6,690 bases of DNA from DAIUCA01 sp964613675 (GTDB lineage: Bacteria; Pseudomonadota; Gammaproteobacteria; Competibacterales; Competibacteraceae). A program made the translations under genes and the position numbers. Shown piece after piece: positions 4,757-6,690 of the stretch (the first letter of the stretch is position 1; the number at the start of each line of letters is the position of its first letter). The stretch lies in the NCBI GenBank assembly GCA_964613675.1, contig CAZTIH010000137.1, positions 1 to 6,690 of the forward strand. The letters are read 5' to 3'. The notes beneath the pieces are model-generated. The model did not search any database. It saw nothing but the letters and a program-made list of their open reading frames with translations, and was not told the origin of the DNA.

Positions 4757-6690
4757 ATGGCCCGCCCCCCTTATGTCTCACTTGGAACCTATGCTCTGAT
4801 TTTGCTGAGCTTTGCCGCCTTCGCAACGCCCATACCTGATTGGGCTGCTCCCTACACCGATGCAAGCGGTCAAATCCAACGACAGTTGCCCAAATCGGCG
4901 TCATCTGAAATCAATCTAAAGTCACTGGACTTATCTTCTGATCCCGTAATCCGTTACGCACTTCAGAATCTACGCCAGCGCGCCCAAAACGAAGGCGAAG
5001 TCTCCGTCATCGTGAGGTTGCGCGTCCCCTTTGCCCCCGAAGGTTTCTTAAACGCCAATGTCGTTCGTGAACAACGAACCGAAATTCTGCAACAACAGCA
5101 ATCACTTTTCGCCACAATCCACTCCCAATCACAAATCAAATCTTCAGCGATCTTTGAAACCATCCCGTTTATGGCGCTGACCGTCGATGCAAAGGGCTTA
5201 GATTGGCTCGCCCAACATCCCGATGTCATCGACATCGAGGCGGTGCACTGGCATCAACCCTTGTTACGAGAGAGCAGTCCACTCATCGGGGCACCTCGCG
5301 CTTGGAACGCCAATCCCGCTTACACCGGCGTGGGCCAAACCATTGCCATTCTCGATACGGGCGTGAATAAAAATCACCCCTTTTTAAGCGGCAAAGTCGT
5401 TTCAGAAGCCTGCTATTCCAGCAATGCTTCTGGCGTCAGCTCGCTATGTCCTGAGGGCGCAACGAGTTCAACAGCGCTCAATTCCGGTTTGCACTGTAGC
5501 GTGTCCATCAGCAACGGCTGTAATCATGGAACGCATGTCGCTGGGATCGCCGCAGGACGCAGTTCCGATTTCTCCGGCGTTGCCCCCGACGCAAACCTCA
5601 TCGCCATTCAGGTCTTCAGTCACCTCATCAACCATAACGATTTGGGCGCATCCACCGCCGACATCAATAGTGGATTGGAGCGCGTTTACGCCCTACGTAG
5701 TCAGTTTTCCATCGCATCAGCCAACCTCAGCCTTGGGGGCGGTCGATCTTCCAGTACATGCGACAGCACAAGTGCCTCCACTAAAGCCATCATTGACAAT
5801 CTACGTTCAGCGGGCATCGCTACGGTCATCGCTTCAGGCAACGAAGGGTTTACGCGAGAACTCAGTTACCCTGCCTGCATCTCGACAGCGATTAGTGTGG
5901 GCGCAACCAGCGATACCACCGATTTGGTCGTCTTTTTTTCCAATTCTGCTTCCTTTCTAAGCCTTCTCGCGCCGGGGGAATGGATTTATTCCGCGACCAT
6001 CGAGGGATTTGCGAATTATCGGGGAACGTCGATGGCGGCGCCGCAGGTCGCGGGTGCCTGGGCATTGCTCAAGCAGCAGACGCCTAATTTAAGCGTCAAT
6101 CGTGGATTGGAATTGTTGACTTCCACCGGTATCCCGATCCGCGACACGCGCAATAACATCACGAAATCTCGCATTCAGGTTGATGCGGCGTTGGGAATTG
6201 GAGGGAGCAGTCGCGGGTGGGTGATTACGACGCAAAGCCAACCCTCTCAGGGCGGCACGGTTATTTGTTACCCCAATCCGGTGGACGATGGCAGTTCGAG
6301 CGAGTGCAACGCGAACCCTGCAACCGGATTTACCTTCAGCAGTTGGAGCGGAGACTGTTCGGGAACGAATGCCAGTTGCACGCTTAATAATGTGACGAGT
6401 GCAAAAACGGTGACGGCGACTTTTAACCCGCCACCAAGTACCTGCCAACTCACGCCAATTGACAACGAGACCGTCAATGGAAGTTGGAGCAGCAGTTGTG
6501 AATCGATCAATCGTCCCAGCAGTTACGCGCAGTTTTACACCTTCACACTCAGTCGTAGCAGCCAGGTGACCATTGATTTGAGATCGACCGAGGATGCGTT
6601 CCTGTATCTGCTATCCGGACACGGCCGCAATGGCACGGTGATTATGTACGACGATGATGGCGGTGCGGGGTATGACGCGAGGATTGTTCG
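4757..6690 (+). CDS. Secreted subtilisin-like (S8) serine protease with InlB-type and PPC-type C-terminal domains, 3' end missing
   Basis: The frame is open from ATG 4757 to the window edge, 644 residues plus two bases. Residues 1-23 form a likely signal peptide ending Ala-Phe-Ala. Residues about 78-168 resemble an inhibitor-I9-like propeptide, ending in HPDVIDIEAV. The catalytic domain (about 173-480) has the full triad and oxyanion residue: D200 in AILDTGV, H257 in NHGTHVAGIAAG, N362 in IASGNEG and S425 in GTSMAAPQVAG. Six cysteines in it (219, 231, 247, 255, 335, 374) suit disulfides in an exported enzyme. Residues about 489-556 form a divergent InlB B-repeat-like domain (GGTVICYPNPV, then FSSWSGDC). 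From about 563 a PPC-like domain starts, with YTFTL, a Leu-rich strand and DDDGGAGYDARI. PPC domains are often removed on maturation of secreted proteases. It has its own strong ribosome site and no visible operon partner. Substrate is unknown. Confidence 0.95.
   Translation, partial: MARPPYVSLGTYALILLSFAAFATPIPDWAAPYTDASGQIQRQLPKSASSEINLKSLDLSSDPVIRYALQNLRQRAQNEGEVSVIVRLRVPFAPEGFLNANVVREQRTEILQQQQSLFATIHSQSQIKSSAIFETIPFMALTVDAKGLDWLAQHPDVIDIEAVHWHQPLLRESSPLIGAPRAWNANPAYTGVGQTIAILDTGVNKNHPFLSGKVVSEACYSSNASGVSSLCPEGATSSTALNSGLHCSVSISNGCNHGTHVAGIAAGRSSDFSGVAPDANLIAIQVFSHLINHNDLGASTADINSGLERVYALRSQFSIASANLSLGGGRSSSTCDSTSASTKAIIDNLRSAGIATVIASGNEGFTRELSYPACISTAISVGATSDTTDLVVFFSNSASFLSLLAPGEWIYSATIEGFANYRGTSMAAPQVAGAWALLKQQTPNLSVNRGLELLTSTGIPIRDTRNNITKSRIQVDAALGIGGSSRGWVITTQSQPSQGGTVICYPNPVDDGSSSECNANPATGFTFSSWSGDCSGTNASCTLNNVTSAKTVTATFNPPPSTCQLTPIDNETVNGSWSSSCESINRPSSYAQFYTFTLSRSSQVTIDLRSTEDAFLYLLSGHGRNGTVIMYDDDGGAGYDARIV

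Noticed and set aside
5424..5960. 178-codon frame inside the protease gene
   Set aside because: It is out of frame with the triad-bearing protease and has low-complexity Ser/Pro/Thr composition typical of a shadow frame.
6089..6510. Overlapping minus-strand frames opposite the protease C-terminal region
   Set aside because: The plus strand encodes recognisable catalytic, InlB-type and PPC-type domains through the same bases, and the minus-strand products resemble nothing.

Overview
The window holds six protein-coding genes on a bacterial chromosome of moderate GC. Nothing in it fixes the species. A Gammaproteobacterium, or a close proteobacterial relative, is the best guess. The grounds are a DUF4124-like start on an exported Sel1-repeat protein, and a subtilisin-type exoprotease carrying divergent InlB-type and PPC-type C-terminal domains. 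This is an inference from gene style, not from a marker gene. I see no rRNA, tRNA, CRISPR array, insertion sequence or integrase.

Layout. (1) Bases 1-1121, minus strand: the first 373 residues of an exported Sel1-repeat (TPR-like) protein whose end lies off the left edge. (2) Bases 1122-1194: a short divergent intergenic region with a good sigma70-type promoter reading right (TTGACG, 16 bp, TGTAAT) and an imperfect palindrome over its -10 box. (3) Bases 1195-2956, plus strand: three consecutive TerD-superfamily genes, apparently one operon. The first is a stand-alone version of the C-terminal half of TerA, the second a divergent TerD-like protein overlapping it by 13 bp, the third a canonical TerD/TerE-type calcium-binding stress protein. 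(4) Bases 2963-4198, minus strand: a polynucleotide kinase-phosphatase of the bacterial Pnkp family, cut down to kinase plus phosphatase with no ligase domain, and with the kinase acceptor-site motif lost. Its stop codon lies 6 bp from that of the terD gene. (5) Bases 4199-4756: no gene I can support, only a small hairpin and a possible decayed reading frame. (6) Bases 4757-6690, plus strand: a secreted S8 (subtilisin-like) protease with signal peptide, I9-like propeptide, complete Asp/His/Ser triad, a divergent InlB B-repeat domain and the start of a PPC domain, running off the right edge.

How they may work together. The Ter proteins are family members tied to metal or oxidant stress and phage-related stress. 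Comparative genomics has linked Ter components to metal sensing and nucleic-acid processing. A Pnkp-type end-healing enzyme abutting a three-gene Ter cluster fits that theme, but the two are on opposite strands, so a functional link is inference. The Sel1 protein shares the divergent control region with the ter cluster. The protease looks like an independent secreted enzyme.
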